64,000 bases of DNA from Ignavibacterium sp. (GTDB lineage Bacteria > Bacteroidota > Ignavibacteria > Ignavibacteriales > Ignavibacteriaceae): contig JAVSMP010000001.1 in assembly GCA_032027145.1 (NCBI GenBank), positions 520,903 through 584,902 of the forward strand, in the 5' to 3' direction. Below are positions 17,444 to 26,579 of the stretch, in pieces; within the stretch, counting starts at the first letter, position 1, and the number at the start of each line of letters is the position of its first letter. The notes under the pieces were generated by a model, which was given only the letters and a program-made list of their open reading frames with translations, had not been told where the DNA came from and searched no databases. The position numbers were made by a program, and so were the translations under genes.

Positions 17444-19579
17444 TTATTTTTCGGTAATCTGCTGATCAGCCTGCTTATTTTTCTTTGCTTCTTTTTCAGC
17501 GGCTTCCATCAACAATTTTTTTCTGCTTAAAGAGAACTTTCCGTTTTCAATCTTTAAGAGCTTTACCGGGACCTTATCCCCAACTTTTAAATAATCAGAT
17601 ACTTTATTAACCCGTTTAACATCTATTTCAGAGATATGAAGTAATCCTTCCTTGCCGGGAAGAATTTCAACAAATGCGCCAAAGTCAGCTATCTTGGTTA
17701 CAACCCCATCATATACTTCTCCAACCTCTGGCGTTGCAGTAAGTTTCTTGATATAGTCTTTTGCTTGTTGTGCGCTGTCTTTATTTGGTGATGCAATATG
17801 AACTGTTCCGTCATCTTCAATATTAATATCAACACCAAATAATCTTTGCATACCCTGAATAGTTTTTCCGCCTGGACCAATCACCAGACCAATCTGATCT
17901 TGTGCAATATTCATAGTAATTAGTCTTGGAGCATAGGGTGAAAGTGTTTCTCTTGATTTATCAATGGCTTCATTCATCTTACCAAGTATATGCATTCTTC
18001 CTTCTTTAGCCTGATGGAGAGCATTTTCCATGATCTCAAAAGATATTCCCTGAATTTTAATATCCATCTGAAAACCGGTAATACCATCGCTTGTTCCGGC
18101 AACTTTAAAATCCATATCACCAAGATGATCTTCGTTACCAAGTATATCAGAAAGAATTGCATACTGTCCATCCTCTTTAACCAACCCCATAGCAATACCT
18201 GAAACAGCTTTGCTAATTGGAACACCGGCATCCATCATAGCAAGTGAGCCGGCACAAACAGTTGCCATTGATGATGAACCGTTTGATTCCAGAATATCTG
18301 ATATAACTCTAACAGTATAAGGAAACGCATCATCTGCAGGAAATACCTGCTTCAAAGATCTTTCCGCAAGATTACCATGCCCGATTTCTCTTCTTCCAAC
18401 TCCGCTTAATCTTCCGACCTCACCAACGCTAAACGGCGGAAAGTTGTAATGGAGCATAAATTTCTTGGTGTATTCCTGCATTAAACCATCAACTGTCTGT
18501 TCATCGTTTTTAGTTCCGAGTGTAACGGTTGTTAATGATTGTGTTTCACCGCGTGTAAATAATGCAGAACCATGTGTTCTTGGTAAATTACCAAGTTCAA
18601 TTGTTATCGGTCTGATTTGTTTTGTATTTCTTCCATCAAGACGAATTCCTTCTTTAAGTATTCTTTCACGCATAAGGTCTTTCTCCATATCGTGAAGAAC
18701 CTCTTTGATAACTTTTTCCTGCTCGGGATATTTTTCAGCTAATGATGATTTGACAAACTCAGCAAGTTCGCCGTTTTTATCTGCTCTTTCCTCTTTAGAC
18801 AGAACAGAATAAACAATTTCCTTAAACTTTACTTCAGCAAGATCGTAAATATCTTTTTTAAGATTTTCATCAATTGTTTTTTCTTCAACAACCCACTTGG
18901 TTTTACCGGCTTCAGCCCTTAGTTGATTTTGAAGTTCAACGATTTTCTTAATTTCTATCTGTGCAAATTTTAAGGCATCCAATAATTCCTGTTCGCTTAC
19001 TTCTTTAGATTCACCCTCAACCATCATAATTGAATCTGCAGTACCTGCAACAACAAGTTCTATATCGCTTAACTTGATCTGCTCCTGAGTCGGGTTGACA
19101 ATAAACTCACCGCCAATTCTTCCAACTCTTACTTCTCCCATTGGTCCATCAAACGGAATATCCGAAACAACAAGCGCAGCCGAGGCTCCGCAAGCCGCTA
19201 ATACATCAGGGTCATTTTCACCATCATAAGAAAAGACCATTGCAATAACTTGTGTTTCATTTAAGAATGCTTCGGGAAATAAAGGTCTTATTGGTCTGTC
19301 GCATAATCTTGCACTAAGAATTTCTTTTTCAGAGGGTCTTCCTTCACGCTTGATATAACCGCCGGGAAATTTTCCAGCGGCAGATGTTTTTTCGCGATAT
19401 TCAACCTGCAATGGAAAGAAATCCTGATCAGGTTTTGATTCTGTTGAAGCAACAGCAGTAACAAGCACCATTGTATCACCGTATCCAACCATAACAGAGC
19501 CATTAGCCTGTTTTGCATATCTTCCGGTTTCTATTGAAAATAATCTTCCGCCTATTTCAACTTCTTTCTTAACGATCAT
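17444..19579 (-). CDS. pnp: Polyribonucleotide nucleotidyltransferase (PNPase)
   Basis: A 711-residue protein with two RNase PH domains (first from residue 1 with R-E-K-T-S-A-A-G-K-F-P-G-G-Y near 62-75; second from about 310 with G-S-A-L-F-T-R-G-E-T-Q and V-S-D-I-L-E-S-N-G-S-S). A KH domain (G-L-V-I-G-P-G-G-K-T-I near 567) and a C-terminal S1 domain (D-G-V-V-T-K-I-A-D-F-G-A-F-V-E) follow. It degrades RNA phosphorolytically from the 3' end. It lies 9 bp after rpsO, the classical rpsO-pnp arrangement. In other bacteria the operon is autoregulated by cleavage of the leader; I see no strong hairpin in the 9-bp gap. Confidence 0.98.
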   Translation of the reverse strand: MIVKKEVEIGGRLFSIETGRYAKQANGSVMVGYGDTMVLVTAVASTESKPDQDFFPLQVEYREKTSAAGKFPGGYIKREGRPSEKEILSARLCDRPIRPLFPEAFLNETQVIAMVFSYDGENDPDVLAACGASAALVVSDIPFDGPMGEVRVGRIGGEFIVNPTQEQIKLSDIELVVAGTADSIMMVEGESKEVSEQELLDALKFAQIEIKKIVELQNQLRAEAGKTKWVVEEKTIDENLKKDIYDLAEVKFKEIVYSVLSKEERADKNGELAEFVKSSLAEKYPEQEKVIKEVLHDMEKDLMRERILKEGIRLDGRNTKQIRPITIELGNLPRTHGSALFTRGETQSLTTVTLGTKNDEQTVDGLMQEYTKKFMLHYNFPPFSVGEVGRLSGVGRREIGHGNLAERSLKQVFPADDAFPYTVRVISDILESNGSSSMATVCAGSLAMMDAGVPISKAVSGIAMGLVKEDGQYAILSDILGNEDHLGDMDFKVAGTSDGITGFQMDIKIQGISFEIMENALHQAKEGRMHILGKMNEAIDKSRETLSPYAPRLITMNIAQDQIGLVIGPGGKTIQGMQRLFGVDINIEDDGTVHIASPNKDSAQQAKDYIKKLTATPEVGEVYDGVVTKIADFGAFVEILPGKEGLLHISEIDVKRVNKVSDYLKVGDKVPVKLLKIENGKFSLSRKKLLMEAAEKEAKKNKQADQQITEK

Positions 19580-19588
19580 TTTTTAACC

Positions 19589-19852
19589 TTACTTTCTAAT
19601 ATTCAATTCTTTAATTATTACTCTATAGCGTGATATATCTTTTTTCATCAAATAATCAAGCAGTCTTCTTCTTTTACCAACCATCATCATTAATCCTCTT
19701 CTTGAATGATGATCTTTTTTATGAGTATCAAAATGATCTGTTAAATCGTTAATTCTTTTTGTTAAAAGTGCAATCTGCACTTCGGGTTTCCCTGAGTCTT
19801 TTTCGTTGTTGCCAAATTTTTTAACGATCTCAAGTTTTTCTTCTTTTGTCAT
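19589..19852 (-). CDS. rpsO: 30S ribosomal protein S15
   Basis: An 87-residue protein, close to the usual 89. The signature is complete: [18 protein letters not shown] near 17-33, [16 protein letters not shown] near 46-61, and a final helix L-D-Y-L. It binds 16S rRNA helices 20-22 early in small-subunit assembly. It follows ribF by 52 bp and precedes pnp by 9 bp. Confidence 0.98.
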   Translation of the reverse strand: MTKEEKLEIVKKFGNNEKDSGKPEVQIALLTKRINDLTDHFDTHKKDHHSRRGLMMMVGKRRRLLDYLMKKDISRYRVIIKELNIRK

Positions 19853-19904
19853 TGTATCTATCCTTTATTTTGATTGTACGATATAATTCCAGAATTAACC
19901 AGAA

Positions 19905-20843
19905 TTAATTATTTAGTTTATTAAAAATCTTATTTCCGTTTTCTTTGTCTGTATTCATCTGGTTAATTAATTCTTCGGCGGAGTTAAATTTCACCTCGCC
20001 CCGTAATCTTTCAACCAATTCTGTTGTCACTTTAGCTCCATAAATTTCCCGGTTGAAATCATAAATATATACTTCACTTACAAGTTCACCCTGGTTATAA
20101 AAAGTCGGGCGATTACCAATGCTTAATAACCCAGTATGCCTTTCATTTTCAACCATCACCTTAACAGCATAAACTCCGCTAGCCGGTAAAAGTTTTTCCT
20201 GTGAAGATAATTTTATATTAGCAGTTGGAAAGCCAAGCTCTCTACCGCGCTTATCGCCGCCTACAACAATTCCGCTAAATTCATAATTTCTGCCAAGAAG
20301 TTTATTTGCTCTGATAATATCCCCTTCGGCTATTGCATTTCTAATTTTTGTGCTGCTGACTGCTTCGCCATCAATCATAAAAGCTTCTGCTTTAGTTACA
20401 ATAAAACCTTCTTTGTCTGCAATCTTCTGTAATAATTCAGCGTTTCCTCTTCGTCCTTTCCCAAAATGATGATCATGTCCTAATACTATTTCTGTTAAAC
20501 CAATACCGTTTATTAAATAATCATATATAAAATCTTCTGCACTCAACGATGCAAACTCTTTTGTAAAATTTATAATTAAAAGATTTTCAACCCTAAGTTT
20601 TTCAAGAAGTTCTATTTTTTCATCTTGTGTTGTCAGCATTTTTACAGAATTATCATTGCCTAAAATCGTTCTCGGATGCGGATAAAATGTAATCACAACA
20701 TTTCTGCATCCCTTTTCTTTTGAACAACTCACTAATCTGTCGATAATTTTTAAATGACCCGGATGAATTCCATCAAAAGTGCCAAGTGTAAGAACAGTAT
20801 TTTTATTTTTTTTTAAATCTTTAATACTATAAAAAATCTGCAT
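19905..20843 (-). CDS. ribF: Bifunctional riboflavin kinase / FAD synthetase
   Basis: A 312-residue protein. The N-terminal nucleotidyltransferase domain shows G-T-F-D-G-I-H-P-G-H near 22-31 and S-S-T-K-I-R near 162. The C-terminal kinase domain has G-R-E-L-G-F-P-T-A-N near 200, containing the kinase P-T-A-N motif, and V-Y-I-Y-D-F near 278. It phosphorylates riboflavin to FMN and then adenylates it to FAD. Its place between truB and rpsO is the common conserved order. The 124-bp gap upstream carries a palindromic repeat pair. Confidence 0.97.
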   Translation of the reverse strand: MQIFYSIKDLKKNKNTVLTLGTFDGIHPGHLKIIDRLVSCSKEKGCRNVVITFYPHPRTILGNDNSVKMLTTQDEKIELLEKLRVENLLIINFTKEFASLSAEDFIYDYLINGIGLTEIVLGHDHHFGKGRRGNAELLQKIADKEGFIVTKAEAFMIDGEAVSSTKIRNAIAEGDIIRANKLLGRNYEFSGIVVGGDKRGRELGFPTANIKLSSQEKLLPASGVYAVKVMVENERHTGLLSIGNRPTFYNQGELVSEVYIYDFNREIYGAKVTTELVERLRGEVKFNSAEELINQMNTDKENGNKIFNKLNN

Positions 20844-20880
20844 CTAAAATTTCATCACAAAAACTTGTTATTAAAATTCT

Positions 20881-20948
20881 GTCATCCTGCGTTTGCCGAA
20901 GTATGACTTTCTAATTTTTCCATCACACTTCGATAAGCTAAGCGTGAC
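20881..20948. repeat. Pair of inverted palindromic intergenic repeats
   Basis: The truB-ribF gap holds two copies of a unit of about 27 nt in opposite orientation. One reads GTCATCCTGCG...CGAAGTATGAC on plus; the other reads GTCACGCTTAGC...CGAAGTGTGA on minus. Both match the general GTCATgCTGAGC...CGAAGcATGAC REP-like pattern found in many Bacteroidota/Chlorobi genomes. Confidence 0.7.
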
Positions 20949-20967
20949 AAACATAAAAACAATTACT

Positions 20968-21669
20968 TTACAAAGTTCTGAACATAGAAGAAAACTCATT
21001 CATTTCATAAGCATCATCAACTTTATATTCACCTATTTCAGTTCTTCTCAGTAAACTTAAAATGCCGCCGCAGTTAAGTTCATTCCCAAAATCGTTTGCT
21101 ATTGTTCTTATATAAGTTCCTTTTGAGCAGACAATTTCAAAATGGATATCAGGCAAATCAATCTTTAGTATTTCAAAAGAAAAAACTTCAACCTGTTTTG
21201 GTTCCCGTTCAACTTCTTTTCCAGCTCTGGCAAATTTATATAGTGCTTTGCCTTTATGTTTTACTGCTGAATACATCGGCGGAACCTGCAAAATTTTTCC
21301 TAAGAACTTATTTCGAACTCCAATAATTTTATCCTGAGTCAGATTATCAGGCAATATCTTTTCGGTTACATCAGTTGCCAAATCCATCGACGGCGAACTT
21401 TTACCAAGGGTTATAATTCCGGTATATTTTTTTCTTTTTTCCTGGTAATCAGAAATCTCTTTAGTTTTTTTACCCGTGCATACAATCAGCAATCCCGTTG
21501 CAAGCGGATCAAGTGTGCCTGCATGTCCAACTTTTTTAACCTTTATCAGTTTCCTGATTTTTGAAACAACATCAAACGAAGTCCAGTTTACAGGCTTATC
21601 AATCAGTATTACCTGACCGGATAAATAATCAAGATTCTGCGGATCCTTCGTTTGTCTTGTTATTATCAT
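20968..21669 (-). CDS. truB: tRNA pseudouridine(55) synthase
   Basis: A 233-residue protein with the TruB motifs: D-K-P-V-N-W-T-S near 24-31, and G-H-A-G-T-L-D-P-L-A-T-G-L near 48-60 including the catalytic Asp. Further C-terminal is S-K-G-T-Y-I-R-T-I-A-N-D near 182-193. It makes pseudouridine in the T-loop of tRNAs. The start ATG overlaps the 3' end of rbfA by 41 bp, indicating tight coupling. Length is on the short side because the C-terminal PUA-like extension of some homologues is missing. Confidence 0.96.
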   Translation of the reverse strand: MIITRQTKDPQNLDYLSGQVILIDKPVNWTSFDVVSKIRKLIKVKKVGHAGTLDPLATGLLIVCTGKKTKEISDYQEKRKKYTGIITLGKSSPSMDLATDVTEKILPDNLTQDKIIGVRNKFLGKILQVPPMYSAVKHKGKALYKFARAGKEVEREPKQVEVFSFEILKIDLPDIHFEIVCSKGTYIRTIANDFGNELNCGGILSLLRRTEIGEYKVDDAYEMNEFSSMFRTL

Positions 21670-22003
21670 TTTCGTGAATTTTCTTAATCAGCCCTTCAAT
21701 CTTTTCAACATAGTCAAGCGTATCATCAATGAAAAATTTTAGTTCGGGAATAAATTTCATCCTTATTCTGTGTGCAAGTTCAGATCTTATAAATCCTTTT
21801 TTAAGATCAATCTTATCCAGAACAAGTTCACGTTTTTCCTTTTCCAGAACAGATAGATAAATTTTTGCAATTTTCAGATCCGGACTAACTCTAACATTTG
21901 TAATTGTAACAAAGCCCAGATCTGTTTCTGAAAGTTTATGCAGAAAGATTAAACTAATTTCTTCTTTTATAAGCTGTTCAACTTTATCAACTCTATACGA
22001 CAT
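21629..22003 (-). CDS. rbfA: Ribosome-binding factor A
   Basis: A 124-residue KH-fold protein of normal size. Conserved features are I-K-E-E-I-S-L-I-F near 12-20, V-T-I-T-N-V-R-V-S-P-D-L near 31-42, A-K-I-Y-L-S-V, and R-M-K-F-I-P-E-L-K-F-F-I-D-D-T-L-D near 81-97. It helps mature the 16S 5' end and is a cold-shock factor in other bacteria. It sits 26 bp after infB, and truB starts within its 3' end. Confidence 0.95.
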   Translation of the reverse strand: MSYRVDKVEQLIKEEISLIFLHKLSETDLGFVTITNVRVSPDLKIAKIYLSVLEKEKRELVLDKIDLKKGFIRSELAHRIRMKFIPELKFFIDDTLDYVEKIEGLIKKIHENDNNKTNEGSAES

Positions 22004-22029
22004 AAATCATCCAGAATAACTAATAACAA

Positions 22030-24675
22030 TTAAGCAAGGGTTTTCTTTGTTTCTACAAGTTTAAATGCTTCTATTATATCACCAACCTTTACATCGTTAT
22101 AATTGTCAATATTCAATCCGCATTCGTATCCTGCATCAACTTCTCTTACATCATCTTTAAATCTTCTTAAATTTCCTATTGATCCTTCGTGAATTACAAT
22201 TCCATCTCGAATCAATCTTATTTTGTTGCTTCTTGCAATTTTACCATCCAAAACATAGCATCCGGCAACTGTTCCTGATTTCGGAACTTTAAAGGTATCT
22301 CTTACTTCAACTGTTGCAGTAACTTCTTCAGAGATTACCGGTGACAACAATCCTTCAAGTGCAGACTTAACTTCGTTTATAGCATTATAAATAATGCTGT
22401 AAAGTCTAATATCTACTTTTTGATTCTCAGCAAGTTTACGTGCATTAATATTTGGTCTTACGTGGAAACCAATAATAATTGCATTTGATGCTGCAGCAAG
22501 AAGAACATCGCTTTCTGAAATTCCGCCTACTCCTTTATGAATCACCCGAACCACTACTTCCTGATTGCTTAGCTTCATTAATGAATCAGATAAGGCTTCG
22601 ATAGAACCATCCACATCGCCTTTCACAATAAGTGCAAGCTCTTTAACTCCGCCGATACTGATTTGTTTAGCAATTTCATCAAGTGTAATATGATGTACCT
22701 GTTTCTGGTCTTGTTCTCTTTTTAACTGTTGTCTTTTCAAACTTATTTCACGTGCTTCGCGCTCTGAATCGAGAACAATAAATGTATCACCTGCCTGGGG
22801 TGCGCCTTCAAAACCTAATACCAGTACAGAAACAGATGGTGTAGCTTCACTGACTTTATTGCCTCTTTCATCAAACATAGCCCTAACTTTGCCATAATAA
22901 ATGCCTGCTACAAACGGATCACCAATTCTTAAAGTACCTTTTTGAACGAGAATGGTTGCTGTAATTCCGCGCCCTTTATCAAGTTCTGCTTCTACAACAG
23001 CACCGCGGGCAAGTCTATCAGGGTTAGCTTTAAGATCAAGCAGTTCGGCTTCAAGAAGGATTTTTTCGAACAACACATCAACATTCAATCCTGTTTTTGC
23101 TGAAAGCTGTACGCATTGATACTTACCTCCCCAGTCTTCAACAAGTACATTTCTATCAGCTAGCTGCTGTTTAATTCTATCTGGATTAGAGCTCGGTTTA
23201 TCAATTTTATTAATTGCTATAATAATCGGTACACCAGCAGCCTGTGCGTGATTTAATGCTTCAACTGTTTGGGGCATCACCGCATCATCTGCAGCAATTA
23301 CAAGCACAACAATATCGGTCAACTGAGCTCCGCGAGCACGCATTGCAGTAAATGCTTCGTGTCCTGGAGTATCAAGAAATGTTATTTGTTTTCCATCTCC
23401 TCTGTCAACCCTATATGCTCCGATGTGCTGAGTTATTCCTCCTGATTCACCTGCTACAACATTTGTTCTTCTGATATAATCAAGCAATGAAGTTTTACCA
23501 TGATCAACATGACCCATAATTGTTACAACCGGAGGACGGGGCTGAAGGTCTTCCTCATCGTCTTCAACATCTTTTAAAATCTCAGCAGTATATTCTTTCT
23601 GAAATTCAACATCAAATCCAAATTCATCAGCAACAAGTGTAATTGTTTCAACATCAAGCCTTTGATTAATTGAAACCATTAATCCAAGACTTATACACTT
23701 AGAAATAACTTCGCCAACCGGTACTTCCATCAGGTTTGCGAGTTCACTAACGGCAATAAACTCGTTAACCCTAAGAACTTTTGAATCGAGATATTTTTGT
23801 TCCTGTAATCTTTCTTCTTCAGCTTCTCTTTCTTTTCTTTTTTTCTTTCTTACAGCAGCTCTGTTAGTAAGAACAGTATCATCCATACTAAGCATTGTTT
23901 GTTTAATTGCTGCTTTTACATCTTTCTCGTCTATTTCAAATTTTTTAACCCGCTTTTTCCTTTTTGTAACGCTAAAATCTTCAACCGGAGTTTCTGCGCC
24001 AGTTTTCTTTTTCGTTTTAGGTCGTTTCTTTTTCTTAACTGTTTCAGATGCTGTATCCTGAGGCTGTTGTTTCTTCTCTTCAGAAACCTGTGGCGGTTGC
24101 TTGCCTTGTTTAACGATTGTTTTTTTATCTTCACCCAGATCAATTTTTCCTACTACCTTTAAACCGCGTTTTTTACCTGCCTCAATATTAGCAGGAGATT
24201 TAAAACGCTCTGTTGTAGCATTAACCGGTTCAACCGGGCTGAATTCTGCTTCTTCAATTACCGGTTCAGGTTTAATCACTTCTTTCGGTTCTTCTTCAAT
24301 TATTTCCGGGGTTTCAACAACTTCAACTGCTGGTTCAACAGTTACTTCAACAGGAACATCGGTTATTACAATGTCTTTCTCTTCAGCTATGGGTTCTGCT
24401 TCTTCTTCAACCTTTACGATTTTTTCTTCTTTTTCTACCTTATCAGCACGTTTTTTATGAAACTCTGCTATTTTTTTATAATGCTGCTCAGCCTTTTCAA
24501 TATCCTTTTTAAAATGGGCATTTATCTCATTTATCATATCTTCTGTTAAGGTTGATTGATGAGATTTAATTTCATATCCCTTATTCCTCAGAAATTCAAT
24601 GAGGTTTTCTGAAGAGAGATTTATCTCCGCAGCATATTTATATAATCTTATTTTAGGAGCTTTAGTTTCAGACAT
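22030..24675 (-). CDS. infB: Translation initiation factor IF-2
   Basis: An 881-residue protein. An N-terminal IF2_N helix domain (about 1-60) is followed by a long charged, Val/Glu/Pro/Lys-rich linker (about 80-280). The G domain has G-H-V-D-H-G-K-T near 390, D-T-P-G-H-E near 437, and N-K-I-D near 490. Domains II-IV end in the fMet-tRNA-binding barrel (E-C-G-L-N-I-D-N near 856). It delivers initiator tRNA and promotes subunit joining. It lies 22 bp after nusA in the conserved operon. The low-complexity linker is usual for the family. Confidence 0.98.
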   Translation of the reverse strand: MSETKAPKIRLYKYAAEINLSSENLIEFLRNKGYEIKSHQSTLTEDMINEINAHFKKDIEKAEQHYKKIAEFHKKRADKVEKEEKIVKVEEEAEPIAEEKDIVITDVPVEVTVEPAVEVVETPEIIEEEPKEVIKPEPVIEEAEFSPVEPVNATTERFKSPANIEAGKKRGLKVVGKIDLGEDKKTIVKQGKQPPQVSEEKKQQPQDTASETVKKKKRPKTKKKTGAETPVEDFSVTKRKKRVKKFEIDEKDVKAAIKQTMLSMDDTVLTNRAAVRKKKRKEREAEEERLQEQKYLDSKVLRVNEFIAVSELANLMEVPVGEVISKCISLGLMVSINQRLDVETITLVADEFGFDVEFQKEYTAEILKDVEDDEEDLQPRPPVVTIMGHVDHGKTSLLDYIRRTNVVAGESGGITQHIGAYRVDRGDGKQITFLDTPGHEAFTAMRARGAQLTDIVVLVIAADDAVMPQTVEALNHAQAAGVPIIIAINKIDKPSSNPDRIKQQLADRNVLVEDWGGKYQCVQLSAKTGLNVDVLFEKILLEAELLDLKANPDRLARGAVVEAELDKGRGITATILVQKGTLRIGDPFVAGIYYGKVRAMFDERGNKVSEATPSVSVLVLGFEGAPQAGDTFIVLDSEREAREISLKRQQLKREQDQKQVHHITLDEIAKQISIGGVKELALIVKGDVDGSIEALSDSLMKLSNQEVVVRVIHKGVGGISESDVLLAAASNAIIIGFHVRPNINARKLAENQKVDIRLYSIIYNAINEVKSALEGLLSPVISEEVTATVEVRDTFKVPKSGTVAGCYVLDGKIARSNKIRLIRDGIVIHEGSIGNLRRFKDDVREVDAGYECGLNIDNYNDVKVGDIIEAFKLVETKKTLA

Positions 24676-24697
24676 TTAACAGTTACCTTATTTTGGG

Positions 24698-25945
24698 CTA
24701 TTCTTCTTCTTCGAACTGAGATTTAATTAATTCGAGTATCTCTTCTATCTTTTCGTCATCAAACTCTTCGATTTCTTTTAATTTTTCGGGACCGGCGGTT
24801 AATACTTCAATAGCAGTATCATATCTATGATTAATCAGAATCTCATAAACATCGGCGCCAAGTTCTTCTTTAAGATCAATAAGTTCGATATCCTCTTCAT
24901 ATTCTTCAAATGGTTTTTCTTCGCGCAATATTTCAATATCATATCCTGTCAGCTTCATTGCAAGTCGGATGTTAACTCCATTTCTTCCTACAATTAAAGA
25001 AACCTGGTCACTATCAGCAGTAACAATTGCTTTTCTTTCATCTTCATATAGTTCTATTTTTTTAAGCTTTGCAGGAGCCAAAGCTTTTTGAATAAAAACA
25101 ATCGGATCATCAGAATAGCTGACAACATCAATATTTTCATTATTTAACTCACGAACTATCGCATGAATTCTTACACCTTTCATTCCAACACATGCACCAA
25201 CTGCATCAATTCTCTGATCCTGAGATTCAACAGCAATCTTAGCTCTTTCTCCGGGTTCACGGGCAATTGATTTTATTTCTATTATTCCATCATAAATTTC
25301 CGGAATTTCAATTTCAAACAATCTTCTTAAGAACATATTATCAGCTCTTGAGATTACAATAACAGGTCCGCTGTTGCCTTTTTTAACTTCCTTAACTATT
25401 GCTCTTATCGTTTCTCCTTTTTTATATTTTTCAAAAGGAATCTGTTCATTCCGAGGAAGCATCAATTCATTTTTATTATGATTAACCAGGATGTCATTTT
25501 TCCTTATCTGATAAATATCTCCGACAACAATTTCACCGAGTAATTCATTGTATTCATTATAAATAATTTCTTTTTCCAATTCACGGATTTTCTGATTTAA
25601 GCTTTGTTTAGCAAGAACAACCAATCTTCTTCCAAGCGAAGCAAGTTCAATCTTCTCAACATATTCTTCGCCAACTTCCAGCTCATCTTCATTGCCTCTT
25701 TTATTTACTTCATCAATTCCTATCTGTGTATTAGGGTCTTCCACAACTTCAACTATTTCACGTTCGAGAAAAATTTCTATATCGCCACGGTCCATATTTA
25801 CAACAACATCAAATTTTGCTTCATCTCCGAATTTTTTTCTTACAAGCAAACCAAAAATTTCCTCGAGAATACCACCGAGTACATCTCTATCAATGCCTTT
25901 TTCTTTTACCATTTGGGCAAAAGATTCGACAATCTCACTATTCAT
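24698..25945 (-). CDS. nusA: Transcription termination/antitermination protein NusA
   Basis: A 415-residue protein. The N-terminal RNA polymerase-binding domain (1-130) is followed by an S1 domain (G-E-I-V-V-G-D-I-Y near 137), then two KH domains (A-V-G-A-C-V-G-M-K-G-V-R-I near 250 and S-L-I-V-G-R-N-G-V-N near 318), then a short Glu-rich C-terminal region. It regulates pausing, termination and antitermination. The length is close to that of other Bacteroidota NusA proteins, which lack the second C-terminal acidic repeat of the E. coli protein. It follows rimP by 16 bp. Confidence 0.97.
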   Translation of the reverse strand: MNSEIVESFAQMVKEKGIDRDVLGGILEEIFGLLVRKKFGDEAKFDVVVNMDRGDIEIFLEREIVEVVEDPNTQIGIDEVNKRGNEDELEVGEEYVEKIELASLGRRLVVLAKQSLNQKIRELEKEIIYNEYNELLGEIVVGDIYQIRKNDILVNHNKNELMLPRNEQIPFEKYKKGETIRAIVKEVKKGNSGPVIVISRADNMFLRRLFEIEIPEIYDGIIEIKSIAREPGERAKIAVESQDQRIDAVGACVGMKGVRIHAIVRELNNENIDVVSYSDDPIVFIQKALAPAKLKKIELYEDERKAIVTADSDQVSLIVGRNGVNIRLAMKLTGYDIEILREEKPFEEYEEDIELIDLKEELGADVYEILINHRYDTAIEVLTAGPEKLKEIEEFDDEKIEEILELIKSQFEEEE

Positions 25946-25961
25946 TTATTATCTCCTCTTA

Positions 25962-26417
25962 CTAAGAAAAACTAATTAATACTTTAGCTTCAATAATCTG
26001 ATTAAACTTAATTAAAATATTTTTTTCTTTTGTCTGAAAAGTTAATTCATCTTTTTCAGCTGAGATTAACTTTCCGGCAAACTTTGCTTCTGAATCCGCT
26101 GTTTTATAAACTATCTCAAAATTTCTGTTAATGTGTTTAGGGTATTGTTGTAAGAATTTTAGTGGTCTATCAACCCCAGGAGATGAGACTTCCAGTCTGT
26201 AAGATTCCTTGATTAAATTTTCTGACTCTATAATTTCATTCAATTCGCGGCTCATCCCTGCAAGATCATCGGCGCTCACATTTTTTCCGGCATCAACAAA
26301 AACTTCCAAAATTCTCTTTCTGCTATCACCCCTTATTATAACATCGATAACAAAATAGCCAAGCTTTTCAGCGATTTTGTTTGAAATTTCAACAATATTT
26401 TCTTTTAATTTATCCAT
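25962..26417 (-). CDS. rimP: Ribosome maturation factor RimP
   Basis: About 151 residues from the ATG at 26417. An in-frame TTG at 26438 would add seven residues but lies inside a hairpin, so I prefer the ATG. RimP features seen: V-F-V-D-A-G-K near 41-47, L-E-V-S-S-P-G-V-D-R-P-L near 77-88. It is needed for 30S assembly. As first gene of rimP-nusA-infB it has a consensus-like promoter and a very short leader containing a terminator-type hairpin; there is no Shine-Dalgarno sequence. Confidence 0.95.
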   Translation of the reverse strand: MDKLKENIVEISNKIAEKLGYFVIDVIIRGDSRKRILEVFVDAGKNVSADDLAGMSRELNEIIESENLIKESYRLEVSSPGVDRPLKFLQQYPKHINRNFEIVYKTADSEAKFAGKLISAEKDELTFQTKEKNILIKFNQIIEAKVLISFS

Positions 26418-26423
26418 ATTAAC

Positions 26424-26445
26424 AAAAAACGCCCTCAATGGGGCG
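26424..26445 (-). terminator. Terminator-like hairpin directly upstream of rimP start
   Basis: Minus strand: CGCCC-CATTGA-GGGCG followed by TTTTTT, ending 6 bp before the rimP ATG. It may end the upstream secreted-protein transcript. Because the predicted rimP promoter lies upstream of it, it would also be the first thing in the rimP message, as an attenuator or start-site-masking stem. Confidence 0.7.
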
Positions 26446-26456
26446 AATCAGCAGGT

Positions 26457-26488
26457 CAAAAATATGATTAATTATTATGATAACCAAA
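26457..26488 (-). promoter_or_regulatory. Predicted Bacteroidota-type promoter of the rimP-nusA-infB operon
   Basis: On the minus strand TTTG (26488-26485), exactly 20 nt, then TATTTTTG (26464-26457) reproduces the TTTG-N19-21-TAnnTTTG consensus of Bacteroidota housekeeping promoters. The transcript would start near 26450, giving a leader of about 33 nt. The same layout with the same spacing is found upstream of tRNA-Lys. Confidence 0.6.
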
Positions 26489-26579
26489 AAAAAGTTTGGA
26501 TTGAAAAAGCTAAAATTTGCGGCTTTTAGCTGAAACTGTACCTAAACTATCTACAAATTTATTTCTTCTAAAGTTAGGG

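Noticed and set aside
25962..26438. TTG start at 26438 for rimP
   Set aside because: It lies within the terminator-type hairpin, and an ATG at 26417 gives the normal RimP N-terminus.
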